A stretch of DNA of 64,000 nt from 2-02-FULL-55-14 sp964534125 (GTDB lineage Bacteria; Bacteroidota; Ignavibacteria; UBA10030). The DNA is taken from contig CAZHOJ010000008.1 in the NCBI GenBank assembly GCA_964534125.1, forward strand, positions 62,001 through 126,000. Direction: 5' to 3'. The translations under genes and the position numbers were made by a program. The notes below the pieces were generated by a model. That model was not told where the DNA came from, made no database searches, and worked only from the letters and a program-made list of their open reading frames with translations. This document shows positions 1 through 8,879 of this stretch, one piece after another. Numbering within the stretch: position 1 is the stretch's first letter; the number at the start of each line of letters is the position of its first letter.

Positions 1-936
1 CGGCTCGACATTGCCGCCGCTGATGACCGCACAGACGCGGGACGGGGAAAATCCGAGCTTGCGGAACATCACCGCAGCCGGCGCAACGGCGCCGGTCGGT
101 TCGGCGAGGGTCTTCATCCGCAGCAGGAGGAAGCGCATCGTTCCACGGACCTCATCGTCGGTCACCGTGACGATATCGTCGACGTACTTCTGCATGATCT
201 CAAAATTCTTCGGGCCGACCGCCTGGGTTCGCATCCCGTCTGCGATCGTATCGGGCGGTGAAATGCGAACGATATGTCCGGAGCGGAGCGAGCGCTGCGC
301 ATCGTTGGCCGGTTCGGTCTCCACGCCGATGACCCTGACCTTCGGGAGAAGCGACTTCACGGCGACCGCGCACCCGCTGATGAGCCCGCCGCCTCCGATG
401 GGAACAACAAGGCAGTCGATGTCGGGCGCATCCTCGGCGATCTCGAGCCCGACGGTTCCCTGACCGGCGATGATATGATCATTGTTGAACGGCGGCACGA
501 GTGTCGCACCCGTCCGTTCGACGATATCATGCGCCACACGCTCCCGGTCGTCCGACGAGTCCTCGCAGAACACGACCGTCGCTCCATATCCCTGCGTGGC
601 TGCGACCTTCACCCGCGATGAATTTCCCGGCATGACGATAGTGGCCGACGCTCCCAGCAATCTGGACGCAAGAGCCGTCCCCTGCGCATGATTCCCGCTG
701 GAATGTGCGACGATGCCCTTTGCCCGCACATTGTCCGGCAGCATTGCAATAGCGTTGTATGCCCCCCGGATCTTGAACGCCCCGATCCGCTGGAGATTTT
801 CCGCTTTCAGCAGGACAGCGGCCCCTGCCTTCTCGTCGAGTGAGGCCGACCGGAGGAGCGGCGTCCGGTGCACAATGCCCCGCAGCCGTTCTGCTGCTGA
901 TCGTATGTCCCCGATGGCCGTCATAACAGCCAACAT
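1..936 (-). CDS. ilvA: Threonine ammonia-lyase (threonine dehydratase), 3' end cut by window edge
   Basis: PLP-dependent enzyme that converts threonine to 2-oxobutanoate, the first step of isoleucine synthesis (or threonine catabolism for the short TdcB type). The 312 visible residues hold the PLP-lysine motif FKIRGA (about residues 55-60), the phosphate-binding loop GGGGLISG, and the SGGNV segment that lies near the end of the catalytic domain. The frame runs off position 1, so I cannot tell whether a C-terminal ACT domain follows (IlvA) or not (TdcB). The start at 936 is preferred over the ATG at 924 because AAGG lies upstream of it. It is divergent from the TrpR-like regulator. Family assignment is firm; the IlvA or TdcB subtype is open. 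Confidence 0.9.
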   Translation of the reverse strand, partial: MLAVMTAIGDIRSAAERLRGIVHRTPLLRSASLDEKAGAAVLLKAENLQRIGAFKIRGAYNAIAMLPDNVRAKGIVAHSSGNHAQGTALASRLLGASATIVMPGNSSRVKVAATQGYGATVVFCEDSSDDRERVAHDIVERTGATLVPPFNNDHIIAGQGTVGLEIAEDAPDIDCLVVPIGGGGLISGCAVAVKSLLPKVRVIGVETEPANDAQRSLRSGHIVRISPPDTIADGMRTQAVGPKNFEIMQKYVDDIVTVTDDEVRGTMRFLLLRMKTLAEPTGAVAPAAVMFRKLGFSPSRVCAVISGGNVEP

Positions 937-996
937 AGCGAAAAGGCCTTCGTTTCTCAACATCTGACCTGTGGACGGTTCTGCCCCCTGCCCCCC

Positions 997-1030
997 TTGA
1001 CTTTCCGGGAACAAAGCGAGATACTTTACT
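997..1030 (+). promoter_or_regulatory. Candidate promoter of the TrpR-like gene
   Basis: TTGACT at 997-1002 lies 17 bp before GATACT (1020-1025). In the Bacteroidota-style reading it is TTG, 22 bp, then TACTTTAC at 1022. Transcription would begin at or just before the ATG at 1041, giving a very short or no leader. The -10 region lies inside the operator palindrome. Confidence 0.4.
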
Positions 1031-1041
1031 TGAGTAAAGTA
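1022..1041. promoter_or_regulatory. Operator palindrome at the TrpR-like start codon
   Basis: TACTTTACTTGAGTAAAGTA is a perfect inverted repeat with 9-bp arms around a TG centre. Its last base is the A of the ATG. The core ACTTTA-N6-TAAAGT recurs with identical spacing directly before hisG. This suggests that the TrpR-like protein controls itself and the his operon. Confidence 0.75.
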
Positions 1042-1325
1042 TGAAACGATCACAGCTGCGCGACCGTGACAACCTGTACGCTGCCATCCTGGGGCTCTCC
1101 AGCCTCCAGGATGCCCGCCGGTTCTTCCGCGATCTGCTGACCGAATACGAGATCTCTGAGTTCGCCGAGCGGTGGAAGGCTGCCCGGATGCTCGCGGAGG
1201 GGCGCCCGTACACGGAGATCGCCAGCGAGACCGGGCTCTCGTCACGTACGATCGCCCGCGTCGCCCGATGGCTGAAACGCGGCAAAGGCGGCTACGCTAT
1301 TGCCATCCGGCGCTCGCGACGGTAA
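1041..1325 (+). CDS. TrpR-family (YerC/YecD-like) repressor, probable regulator of the his operon
   Basis: A 94-aa protein of the TrpR / YerC-YecD family. An N-terminal helical part is followed by a helix-turn-helix (YTEIASETGLSSRTIARVARWL, about residues 58-79, written here in parts: YTEIASETG then LSSRTIARVARWL). YerC-like TrpR homologues have been proposed as histidine-biosynthesis repressors (HisR) in other phyla. That role is supported here by position, 33 bp before hisG, and by the shared ACTTTA-N6-TAAAGT palindrome at both start codons. There is no Shine-Dalgarno sequence, because the operator fills that place. The effector (histidine, or a charged or uncharged form) is not known from sequence. 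Confidence 0.85.
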   Translation: MKRSQLRDRDNLYAAILGLSSLQDARRFFRDLLTEYEISEFAERWKAARMLAEGRPYTEIASETGLSSRTIARVARWLKRGKGGYAIAIRRSRR

Positions 1326-1330
1326 TTTTT
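1300..1330 (+). promoter_or_regulatory. Candidate promoter of the his operon
   Basis: TTG at 1300-1302, 20 bp, then TAATTTTT at 1323, within the end of the upstream gene and the short gap. The predicted start of transcription lies just before the operator at 1341-1358. It fits the TTG-N20-22-TAnnTTT pattern seen elsewhere in the window, but it is weaker than the others. Confidence 0.3.
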
Positions 1331-1340
1331 TTCTTCCACC

Positions 1341-1358
1341 ACTTTAACAAAGTAAAGT
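1341..1358. promoter_or_regulatory. Operator directly before hisG
   Basis: ACTTTA (1341-1346), 6 bp, TAAAGT (1353-1358), then ATG. The arms and spacing are the same as in the palindrome at 1022-1041, and the abutment to the start codon is the same. Confidence 0.7.
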
Positions 1359-2234
1359 ATGCTCTCCCGGAACGGCAGACTCAAGATCGCCATCCAGAAG
1401 GACGGACGGCTCACCGAGGAATCGATCCACCTGCTCCGCTCCTGCGGGCTCGAGTTCGAGTTCTCCGGACGGGTCCTCTCCTCCTCGTGCACCAACTTCG
1501 CCCTCGATATCCTTGCGCTCCGCGACGATGACATCCCTCAGTACGTCCGGGAAGAGGTCGCCGACCTCGGCATCGTCGGGGAGAACATCCTGACAGAGAA
1601 GGGCTCCAACACCGAACGGCTGCTCAGCCTCGGTTTCGGCGCCTGCACACTGGCACTGAGCGTGCCGGAGCGGTCGGACATCCGGACGGTCGCAGACCTC
1701 GCCGGCAAGCGAATCGCCACGACCTATCCATCCACCCTCCAGTCGTATCTCACCGCACACGGCATCAATGCGGCCGTTGTCCGGCTCAGCGGATCGGTCG
1801 AGCTGGCGCCGTCGCTCGACGTCGCCGATGCGATCTGCGATATCGTCTCCACCGGGGCGACGCTTCGCATGAATGGCCTGCGCCGGCTCGAGACCGTTCT
1901 GTCATCCGAGGCTGTGCTGACGGCGAATCCGGTCAGCCTCCGCGACCCCGCAAAATCACCAGACATCGAACGCCTGCTCATCCGTCTACGTGCTTCGCTC
2001 GAAGCCCGCGGCAAACGGTACCTGATGATGAACGCACCGGTGGACGCCGTCGATCGTATCCGGGAGATCATCCCGAGTCTGAAGAGCCCAACGATCGTCC
2101 CTCTTGCCGACACCGGGATGGTCGCCGTCCACTCCGTCGTTCCCGAGGACGTTTTCTGGGACGTGATGGAGAACCTGACGCAGGCGGGCGCATCTGACAT
2201 CGTCGTCGTACCCATCGAGGCGATCATCCGATGA
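1359..2234 (+). CDS. hisG: ATP phosphoribosyltransferase, long form
   Basis: Catalyses the first and committed step of histidine synthesis, joining ATP and PRPP. At 291 aa it matches the long, homohexameric HisG type, with a catalytic part of about 210 residues and a C-terminal ACT-like regulatory domain (from about residue 215, starting TIVPLADTGMVAVHS). It therefore should be feedback-inhibited by histidine without needing HisZ. The N-terminus LKIAIQKDGRLTEES is typical. The start is fixed by the operator immediately before it. It overlaps hisD by ATGA. First gene of the eight-gene his operon. Confidence 0.97.
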   Translation: MLSRNGRLKIAIQKDGRLTEESIHLLRSCGLEFEFSGRVLSSSCTNFALDILALRDDDIPQYVREEVADLGIVGENILTEKGSNTERLLSLGFGACTLALSVPERSDIRTVADLAGKRIATTYPSTLQSYLTAHGINAAVVRLSGSVELAPSLDVADAICDIVSTGATLRMNGLRRLETVLSSEAVLTANPVSLRDPAKSPDIERLLIRLRASLEARGKRYLMMNAPVDAVDRIREIIPSLKSPTIVPLADTGMVAVHSVVPEDVFWDVMENLTQAGASDIVVVPIEAIIR

Positions 2235-3517
2235 AGATCATCGACCTGACCACCCTCTCCCCCGATGTGTACGCCCGGCTGCTGCAACGCCCTGCGGCCG
2301 GCTCCCCTGCTTTCAGAACGGCGGCCGCGTCGGTCTGCCGCATGGTACAATCGGAAGGGGACGATGCAGTGCGCCGGCTGACGCTTGAATATGACAGCGT
2401 GTCCGTCACCGAGCTCCGCGTTCCCTCGGACGAGATCACATCCGCCCGCGCACAGATTTCTCCGGAATTCGTCGATGCGGTCCGGACATCGATACACAAT
2501 GTCACGGCCTTCCACAAAGCACAGCGTCAGACGGAGGTCTCCGTCGAGACGATGTCCGGCGTCCGCTGCTGGAGAGAGAGACGACCCATCCGCAGGGTCG
2601 GCCTGTACGTCCCGGCCGGTTCCGCTCCCCTTCCCTCCACGCTCATCATGCTCGGAGTCCCTGCGTTGCTTGCAGGTTGCCGGGAGATCGCCGTCTGTTC
2701 GCCGCCGGGTAAGGACGGAAGCATCCATCCGGCGATCCTCGCTACCGCAGCAGAACTGGGGATCACCGAGATCTACCGCATCGGTGGAGCCCAGGCGGTC
2801 GCAGCACTCGCGTTCGGCACAGCATCGGTCCCGAAAACGGACAAGATCTTCGGCCCAGGCAACGCGTACGTCACCGCTGCGAAGGACTATGTGTCCATTG
2901 ATCCTGAGGGAGTTCCTATCGACCTGACAGCAGGACCGTCCGAGATCCTTATCATTGCAGATGAAACGGCCGATCCTCTTCTGATCGCAGCGGACCTTCT
3001 GTCCCAGGCCGAACATGATCCATCGTCGCAGGTCGTGCTCGTCTCCACCGACCGGTCCGTCGCTGAAAAGACCCTGGCCTGCATCGAGGAGCGCCTGCCG
3101 TCCGCCCCGCGCAGCGACATCATCCGCGAGTCTCTCTCGAAGAGCTACGCCGTCATCGCCCCGTCAGCGGACAGAGCCATCGCCTTTTCGAACGACTACG
3201 CACCCGAACATCTGTCGATCCAGACAAAGGACCCCCTGACAGTCGCCCCGTTGATCCTGAACGCTGGCTCGGTCTTCCTCGGCCGATGGGCGCCTGTCAC
3301 TGCCGGAGACTATGCATCCGGCACCAACCACACACTTCCTACCTCCGGACGGGCCGTGTCTGCAAGCGGACTGTCGGTCGAGTCGTTCTGCAAGACCATC
3401 TCATTCCAATCCATCACGGAAGAGGGGCTCAGAAATCTCGCCCCTACCCTGAAGGTCCTCAGCACCACCGAAGCGCTCTTCGAACACGACCGGGCAGTCG
3501 ACGTGAGGTTCCGATGA
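2231..3517 (+). CDS. hisD: Histidinol dehydrogenase
   Basis: Zinc enzyme that oxidises histidinol to histidine in two NAD-dependent steps, the last of the pathway. The 428-aa length is typical. Recognisable motifs are FGPGNAYVTAAKDYV (signature region), the EHDPSSQ metal/substrate region, the catalytic pair in APEHLS, and AGDYASGTNHTLPT near the C-terminus. It overlaps hisG by 4 nt and hisC by 4 nt (ATGA at both junctions), so translation is probably coupled. Confidence 0.98.
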   Translation: MKIIDLTTLSPDVYARLLQRPAAGSPAFRTAAASVCRMVQSEGDDAVRRLTLEYDSVSVTELRVPSDEITSARAQISPEFVDAVRTSIHNVTAFHKAQRQTEVSVETMSGVRCWRERRPIRRVGLYVPAGSAPLPSTLIMLGVPALLAGCREIAVCSPPGKDGSIHPAILATAAELGITEIYRIGGAQAVAALAFGTASVPKTDKIFGPGNAYVTAAKDYVSIDPEGVPIDLTAGPSEILIIADETADPLLIAADLLSQAEHDPSSQVVLVSTDRSVAEKTLACIEERLPSAPRSDIIRESLSKSYAVIAPSADRAIAFSNDYAPEHLSIQTKDPLTVAPLILNAGSVFLGRWAPVTAGDYASGTNHTLPTSGRAVSASGLSVESFCKTISFQSITEEGLRNLAPTLKVLSTTEALFEHDRAVDVRFR

Positions 3518-4566
3518 CCATCGAACAACTCGTCCGGCCCAACATCCGGGACCTCGTCCCGTACAGCTCTGCACGAAGCCAGTACCAGACAGGACTTCTC
3601 CTCGATGCGAACGAGAACGCCTTTGGAAGTGTCCTGGACTCTGAACAGGGGGGCCTGAACAGGTATCCGGACCCCTTCCAACGGGAACTCAGGGCTCAGC
3701 TCGCTGCCTATGAGGGAGTCTCGCCTTCCTCCATCTTCGCAGGAGTCGGGTCCGACGAGATCATCGACCTTCTTGTCCGTGTCCTTTGCGAACCCCGGAA
3801 GGACAGCATCCATGTTCTCGAACCGACATACGGCATGTATCGCGTCGCCGCCATGATCCAGGAGATTCGCACGGATACCGTGCGCCTGTCCGACGACTTT
3901 CAGATCGATCTGCACGCCGTTCTGCAGGCGATCCGTCCGGAGACAAAGATCATCTTCTGCTGTTCGCCCAATAATCCCACCGGCAATCTCCTTCGTCGGG
4001 ACGATGTCCTCGGCCTTTGCCGGGCAGTCAATGCCGTGGTCGTGGTGGACGAAGCCTACGTGGACTTTGCCGACAGACGTTCCATGGCGAACGAGTGCGC
4101 ATCGACCCCCAACCTTGTCGTCATGAAGACGCTCTCGAAATCGTGGGGCCTTGCAGGCATTCGGCTGGGCTACTGCATCGCCGATCCTGTGCTCGTTGCA
4201 TTCCTCGACAAGGTCAAACCGCCGTACAACATCAATGTGCTCACTGCTTCGGTGGCGGCAAAGGCGCTGAAGGCGGTCGCCGTGCGGGACGAGCTCGTCG
4301 GCCGCATACGGAATGAGCGCACACGGCTTGCACAGGCGCTGGCCGGGTTGTCCTTCGTGGAGCATGTCTACCCGTCGGACGCGAACTTCCTCCTCGTCCG
4401 GTGTACCGATCACACCTCTCTGCTCTCATACCTCTCATCACGATCGATCGTCATCCGCGACCGCAGCTCCCAGCCTGGGCTGGAGCGCTGTGTACGCATC
4501 ACCGTCGGCACGCCGGAGGAGAACGACCGCCTGCTCGCTGCCATGAAGGACTATAGAAGAGACTGA
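3514..4566 (+). CDS. hisC: Histidinol-phosphate aminotransferase
   Basis: PLP-dependent fold-type I aminotransferase that converts imidazole-acetol phosphate to histidinol phosphate. 350 aa. The PLP lysine is K209 in TLSKSWGLAGIRLGY. CSPNNPTGN and VVDEAYVDF (the PLP-binding aspartate region) are also present. The frame is open further upstream, but the start at 3514 is set by the ATGA overlap with hisD and by the family N-terminus. hisB follows after 1 nt. Confidence 0.97.
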   Translation: MTIEQLVRPNIRDLVPYSSARSQYQTGLLLDANENAFGSVLDSEQGGLNRYPDPFQRELRAQLAAYEGVSPSSIFAGVGSDEIIDLLVRVLCEPRKDSIHVLEPTYGMYRVAAMIQEIRTDTVRLSDDFQIDLHAVLQAIRPETKIIFCCSPNNPTGNLLRRDDVLGLCRAVNAVVVVDEAYVDFADRRSMANECASTPNLVVMKTLSKSWGLAGIRLGYCIADPVLVAFLDKVKPPYNINVLTASVAAKALKAVAVRDELVGRIRNERTRLAQALAGLSFVEHVYPSDANFLLVRCTDHTSLLSYLSSRSIVIRDRSSQPGLERCVRITVGTPEENDRLLAAMKDYRRD

Positions 4567-4567
4567 C

Positions 4568-5680
4568 ATGCCGTTCACACCCGCACGCATCGTGTTCCTC
4601 GACCGCGACGGAACGATCATCGAAGAACCTCCCGATGAACAGGTGGACTCGCTCCAAAAGCTTCGGTTCCTGCCCGGGACGATCGCTGGACTTCGCTCGC
4701 TCGTCCGCGAAGGGTATGAGCTCGTCATGGTCTCGAACCAGGACCACCTGGGAACCGACCGGTATCCTCAGAGGTCCTTCGACGAGGTCCAGGATTTCCT
4801 GATGACCGTGCTGGAGGGCGAAGGTATTCGCTTTCGCGAGGTTCTTATCTGCCCGCACGGGCCGGACGACGTGTGTTCCTGCCGCAAGCCAAAGGCAGGA
4901 CTGGTCGAAGCGCTGCTTCTGGATGGAACGATCGACACTGCACAGAGCTTCATGGTGGGGGACCGCGAGACCGATGTGCTCTTCGCACAACAGATCGGAG
5001 TGCGGTCAATCCGTCTCGATCCCTCCGGCACCGCCCCGACACAGGCCGACATCCGTGCAGCAACCTTTCAGGAGGCATGCACGGTCATCCTTCGCCATAC
5101 CCGGCGGGCCTCTGTGCGCCGCGAGACGACAGAGACGATCGTGGACATCACCGTCGCACTCGACGGCACCGGCACCTATGCGGTCAGCACCGGCCTCGGG
5201 TTCTTCGACCATATGCTCTCGCTGCTCATCAAGCATGCGGCGATCGACGCTTCCGTCAGCGTGACCGGCGATCTGCACGTCGATGAGCATCATACAATAG
5301 AGGATACCGGGCTTGCGCTGGGGGACGCTCTGCGACAGGCTCTTAACGATAGGAGAGGTACCGAGCGGTACGGGTTCGTTCTGCCGATGGACGAGGCGCA
5401 AGCACAGGTGGCGGTGGACCTGGGGGGACGTCCGTTCCTCGTGTTCGACGCAAGGTTTACGCGGGAAAAGGTCGGGGACGTACCCACCGAGCTGTTCGAA
5501 GACTTCTTCCGGGCACTCGCCGACGGGCTGCGCGCCAACGTGCAGATCACGGCGCACGGACGGAACGATCACCATATCGCGGAGGCTTGTTTCAAGGGGG
5601 TCGGCCGGTGCCTCCGGCAGGCCGTCTCCCGCCGCGAGGACCAGCGCGACGTTCTCCCCACCACCAAAGGGATCCTCTAG
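4568..5680 (+). CDS. hisB: Bifunctional histidinol-phosphatase / imidazoleglycerol-phosphate dehydratase
   Basis: Fusion of two steps of the pathway. Residues 1-170 form a HAD phosphatase with the nucleophile motif FLDRDGT (D12, D14) and a zinc-loop CPHGPDDVCSC. Residues about 180-370 are the dehydratase, with FFDHMLSLLIKH, DEHHTIEDTGLALG and HGRNDHHIAEACFKG, the two His-rich manganese sites. This fusion is known from gammaproteobacteria and many Bacteroidota; other bacteria have separate genes. No separate histidinol phosphatase is needed in the operon. Confidence 0.97.
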   Translation: MPFTPARIVFLDRDGTIIEEPPDEQVDSLQKLRFLPGTIAGLRSLVREGYELVMVSNQDHLGTDRYPQRSFDEVQDFLMTVLEGEGIRFREVLICPHGPDDVCSCRKPKAGLVEALLLDGTIDTAQSFMVGDRETDVLFAQQIGVRSIRLDPSGTAPTQADIRAATFQEACTVILRHTRRASVRRETTETIVDITVALDGTGTYAVSTGLGFFDHMLSLLIKHAAIDASVSVTGDLHVDEHHTIEDTGLALGDALRQALNDRRGTERYGFVLPMDEAQAQVAVDLGGRPFLVFDARFTREKVGDVPTELFEDFFRALADGLRANVQITAHGRNDHHIAEACFKGVGRCLRQAVSRREDQRDVLPTTKGIL

Positions 5681-5682
5681 AA

Positions 5683-6267
5683 GTGCGCATCGGCATCGTA
5701 TCATACGGGGCCGGAAATGTCCGGTCGGTGCAGAATGCGCTCGAGGCGCTCGGCTGCACGGCGATCATCAGCTCGTCGCCCCATGAGCTCGAGGTGTGCG
5801 ACAAGGTGATCTTTCCGGGTGTCGGAGAGGCCCGAAGCGCCATGGCGTACATCCGTGACCATCGCCTCATGTCCTGGCTCAGCACGACCGAACGGCCGTT
5901 TCTCGGCATCTGCCTCGGGATGCAGGTGATGTTCGCACGCTCAACCGAGCGCGACACCGATTGCCTTGGAATCTTCCCCGGGACCGTCGACCGGTTCAGG
6001 GAGGTGAAAGTACCGCACATGGGATGGAACCGTGTCCGTAGCACATCTCCCTCCCCCCTGTTCGAAGGGATCGACGAGGGCTCCTATTTCTATTTCGCCC
6101 ATTCATACTATGTTCCGATGTCACCCGTCACCATCGCAACGACGGAGTACGGAACGACATTCACCGCTGCGCTCCATGACAGGAATCGATGGGGCGTTCA
6201 ATTCCATCCGGAAAAATCGGGACCGGCCGGGCTCACGCTCCTCCGGAACTTCATCGAGCGATGCTGA
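5683..6267 (+). CDS. hisH: Imidazole glycerol phosphate synthase, glutaminase subunit
   Basis: Class I glutamine amidotransferase that releases ammonia for HisF. 194 aa. The nucleophile is C77 in GICLGMQ, with the partner His and Glu in FHPEKSG (H175, E177). The start is GTG at 5683, two bases after the hisB stop, with AAAGG upstream. An upstream in-frame extension would only overlap hisB. It overlaps hisA by 7 nt. Confidence 0.96.
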   Translation: MRIGIVSYGAGNVRSVQNALEALGCTAIISSSPHELEVCDKVIFPGVGEARSAMAYIRDHRLMSWLSTTERPFLGICLGMQVMFARSTERDTDCLGIFPGTVDRFREVKVPHMGWNRVRSTSPSPLFEGIDEGSYFYFAHSYYVPMSPVTIATTEYGTTFTAALHDRNRWGVQFHPEKSGPAGLTLLRNFIERC

Positions 6268-6989
6268 TCTTTCCCGCGATCGATATCCGCAACGGCAGAT
6301 GTGTCCGCCTCCGGCAGGGCCGTTTCGACCATGAAACGGTCTATGCTGATTCGCCGCAGGAGGTAGCATGGGAATTCGCGCGCATGGGATTCCGGCACCT
6401 GCATGTCGTCGACCTTGACGGAGCCCGTACCGGCAGACCGGTGAACACCGGGATCGTTCGTGACATCGCGGCCATTCGTTCGCTGCAGGTCCAGGTCGGC
6501 GGAGGATTGCGGAGCGAAGAGGCCGTGCGGAGCATGCTGGAGACCGGTGTCGGGCGTGTGATCCTCGGAAGTGTCGCCCTTCAGCAGCAGGAGTCCGTGC
6601 AGCGGTGGATCGCAGAGATCGGACCCGGGCGGTTCGCACTCGCTGCCGACGTGCGCGACGGACGGATCGCCTCGCACGGTTGGGGTGCGACCTCAGACGT
6701 CACCGTCGAGACCGTCATGCGGTCATACCTCGGGAAGGGACTGACCCGCGTCATCTGCACGGACATCTCACGCGACGGCATGATGACCGGCCCGTCATTT
6801 GGCCTGTATGAACGGCTGTTGCGGATATTCCCCGAAGCGGAGCTGATCGCATCGGGCGGAGTGTCGTCAATGGAGGACATCCGCCGGCTGGAGGCACTCG
6901 GTGTGTATGGCGCGATCGTGGGAACAGCGATCTATGACGGCTCGATCGAGCCCCGTGAACTGGTACCATTCAACGGAAACGGGGGATAG
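6261..6989 (+). CDS. hisA: ProFAR isomerase (HisA)
   Basis: (beta/alpha)8-barrel isomerase that opens the ribose of ProFAR. 242 aa. The first catalytic Asp is in IFPAIDIRNGRCVRL and the second in ICTDISRDGMMTGPS. The phosphate-binding segment VGGGLRSEE is also seen. It begins inside the hisH end (ATG at 6261). An alternative longer frame upstream is a shadow of hisH. hisF follows after 1 nt. Confidence 0.96.
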   Translation: MLIFPAIDIRNGRCVRLRQGRFDHETVYADSPQEVAWEFARMGFRHLHVVDLDGARTGRPVNTGIVRDIAAIRSLQVQVGGGLRSEEAVRSMLETGVGRVILGSVALQQQESVQRWIAEIGPGRFALAADVRDGRIASHGWGATSDVTVETVMRSYLGKGLTRVICTDISRDGMMTGPSFGLYERLLRIFPEAELIASGGVSSMEDIRRLEALGVYGAIVGTAIYDGSIEPRELVPFNGNGG

Positions 6990-6990
6990 C

Positions 6991-7752
6991 ATGCTGGCAA
7001 AGAGGATCATCCCCTGTCTGGACGTGAAGGACGGCAGGACCGTGAAAGGGACGAACTTTCTCAACCTGCGCGATGCTGGCGATCCGGTGGAGCTCGCCGC
7101 CCGCTATTCCAATGAGGGGGCAGATGAACTTGTGTTCCTTGACATCAGCGCGACACTGGAAGACCGGTCCCCCTTCTACGACCTGATCCGCCGGCTGTCA
7201 AAGGCGGTGCGCATACCGTTCACCGTCGGAGGCGGAATCCGGACGACAGAGGACATACAGCGGGCGCTCGATGCAGGGGCAGACAAGGTATCCCTCAATT
7301 CAGCCATCCTCAGCGATCCGGACCTCATCGACCGGGCTGCGATCCTGGTCGGTTCACAGTCGATCGTGGCAGCTGTCGATGTGCGGAAGGAGAAGGGGAG
7401 TTGGACCGTCTGGACGCGTGCGGGGACAACGCCGACTGGACGGGATGCACGCTCGTGGACACAGGAAGCCTCCCGCCGCGGGGCGGGAGAGATCCTTCTG
7501 ACCTCCATGGACAGGGACGGCACAACGGTAGGGTATGACATCCCTCTGCTCCAGCTCATCTCCCGGAGCGTCGCGGTCCCCCTTATCGCCTCCGGGGGGG
7601 CCGGAACGACAGACCACCTCCTCGAGGCGATCATCGAGGGACAGGCCGACGCCGTCCTTGCCGCCAGTATCTTTCATTTTCAGACAGTTCGGATCGCTGA
7701 AGCAAAGCGTGCACTCGCAGAACGTTCCATTCCAGTACGGATGACACCATGA
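6991..7752 (+). CDS. hisF: Imidazole glycerol phosphate synthase, cyclase subunit
   Basis: Barrel partner of HisH that makes IGP and AICAR. 253 aa, the usual length. The N-terminus LAKRIIPCLDVKDGRTVKG holds the first catalytic Asp, and the second is in LTSMDRDGTTVGYD. FTVGGGIRTTED is the phosphate site. The start at 6991 is chosen from the conserved N-terminus. It overlaps hisIE by ATGA. Confidence 0.97.
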   Translation: MLAKRIIPCLDVKDGRTVKGTNFLNLRDAGDPVELAARYSNEGADELVFLDISATLEDRSPFYDLIRRLSKAVRIPFTVGGGIRTTEDIQRALDAGADKVSLNSAILSDPDLIDRAAILVGSQSIVAAVDVRKEKGSWTVWTRAGTTPTGRDARSWTQEASRRGAGEILLTSMDRDGTTVGYDIPLLQLISRSVAVPLIASGGAGTTDHLLEAIIEGQADAVLAASIFHFQTVRIAEAKRALAERSIPVRMTP

Positions 7753-8354
7753 CCATCGATTTCAGCAAAGGCGAAGGGCTTGTCCCCGCCATCGTGCAGG
7801 ACGACGCGAACGGCGATGTCCTCATGATCGGATATATGAATCAGGAAGCGCTCCGTCGGACACAGGAGACGAAGAGGGCGACCTTCTGGAGCCGGTCCCG
7901 GGGCGAGCTGTGGGAGAAAGGAGAGACCTCCGGCAACACGCTGCATGTGGTCTCGATCGCTGCTGATTGCGATGGCGATGCACTTCTGATCCGGGCGCGG
8001 CCAGACGGACCCGTATGCCATACCGGACAACGGTCCTGTTTTGGAGACGCTTCGTTCTTCTCAGCAACGACGCTCCGGCACCTGGAGCATATCGTCGCTG
8101 ACAGGAAAGCACATCCCCGCGAAGGTTCGTGGACGACACGGCTGTTCGAACGAGGGCTGTCCAGGATCGCCCAGAAGGTCGGTGAAGAGGCGGTTGAAAC
8201 GGTCCTTGCTGCTTCGGTACAGAACCGGAAGGAGACCATCAGTGAATCAGCTGATCTCCTGTATCATCTGACAGTGCTCTTCGCGGCTTCGGGAATCCGA
8301 TGGCAGGAGGTCGAAAAAGAGCTGCAGGGAAGAATGAAGGATGGGGAGAAATGA
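7749..8354 (+). CDS. hisI: Phosphoribosyl-AMP cyclohydrolase / phosphoribosyl-ATP pyrophosphatase
   Basis: Bifunctional HisIE for steps 2 and 3. Residues 1-105 are the cyclohydrolase, with the zinc cysteines in CDGDALL and CHTGQRSCF. Residues about 110-201 are the pyrophosphatase, with GLSRIAQKVGEEAVETV as its helical metal-binding signature. 201 aa is normal. It is the last gene of the operon. The convergent ACT-domain gene ends 42 bp further on, and I see no clear terminator in the gap. Confidence 0.97.
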   Translation: MTIDFSKGEGLVPAIVQDDANGDVLMIGYMNQEALRRTQETKRATFWSRSRGELWEKGETSGNTLHVVSIAADCDGDALLIRARPDGPVCHTGQRSCFGDASFFSATTLRHLEHIVADRKAHPREGSWTTRLFERGLSRIAQKVGEEAVETVLAASVQNRKETISESADLLYHLTVLFAASGIRWQEVEKELQGRMKDGEK

Positions 8355-8396
8355 AGGTGTCCGGACGGCCGTCTCTGAAGGAGGTCTTCGCGCGGT

Positions 8397-8804
8397 CTAT
8401 TCCTTGTGCACGAACTCATGACCCGCATGCTGCAGCGCCTTGATGGCTTCCACCATCATCACTTCAGGCAGGAAAATATAATCGGTGTTGAAGGTCGATA
8501 CGGCGAAGATCGGAATATGCGCCTGCGCAAGAGGGAGCGCAAGAGAAAGCATGACGCCAACCGCCTGGAACGGTATCTCCCCTTCGATCCGGATCCCTCT
8601 CCAACCTGTTTCCTGCTGTACGTTGTTCGGCGCCATGAATTCGGGCGTGATGATGGTGAATTCATTGTCCGTCCGCATCATGAAGCACATCTCACCGTTC
8701 GCGATGATCTGCGGAATGTCATGGAAGACCGGCAACTTGCTGATCGTGAACTTGTCTTCCAGAAGTTGCAGCTTCAGTTTCTTGAGCGCGAGACCGTTCG
8801 ACAT
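8397..8804 (-). CDS. ACT-domain protein (COG3603-like)
   Basis: A 135-aa stand-alone tandem-ACT-type protein. The C-terminal half carries the pattern GWRGIRIEGEIPF...SIPIFAVSTFNTDYIFL-like (here AHIPIFAVSTFNTDYIFLP), which is typical of the small ACT proteins related to amino-acid sensors. The ligand is unknown. Its place beside the his operon could mean it senses an amino acid, but it is on the opposite strand and this is only an inference. Its 5' end faces the WD40-caspase gene. Confidence 0.75.
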   Translation of the reverse strand: MSNGLALKKLKLQLLEDKFTISKLPVFHDIPQIIANGEMCFMMRTDNEFTIITPEFMAPNNVQQETGWRGIRIEGEIPFQAVGVMLSLALPLAQAHIPIFAVSTFNTDYIFLPEVMMVEAIKALQHAGHEFVHKE

Positions 8805-8879
8805 ATGCGAAAGATTGTTAGAGTTTCCTTACGAGGCTCAAAAAGGTAGTGTTTCTGAGAGTGTCGTTCAAGGGCCACC

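Noticed and set aside
1724..3016. A 430-codon minus-strand frame over hisG/hisD
   Set aside because: Antisense to two firmly identified his genes, so an artefact of GC-rich codon use.
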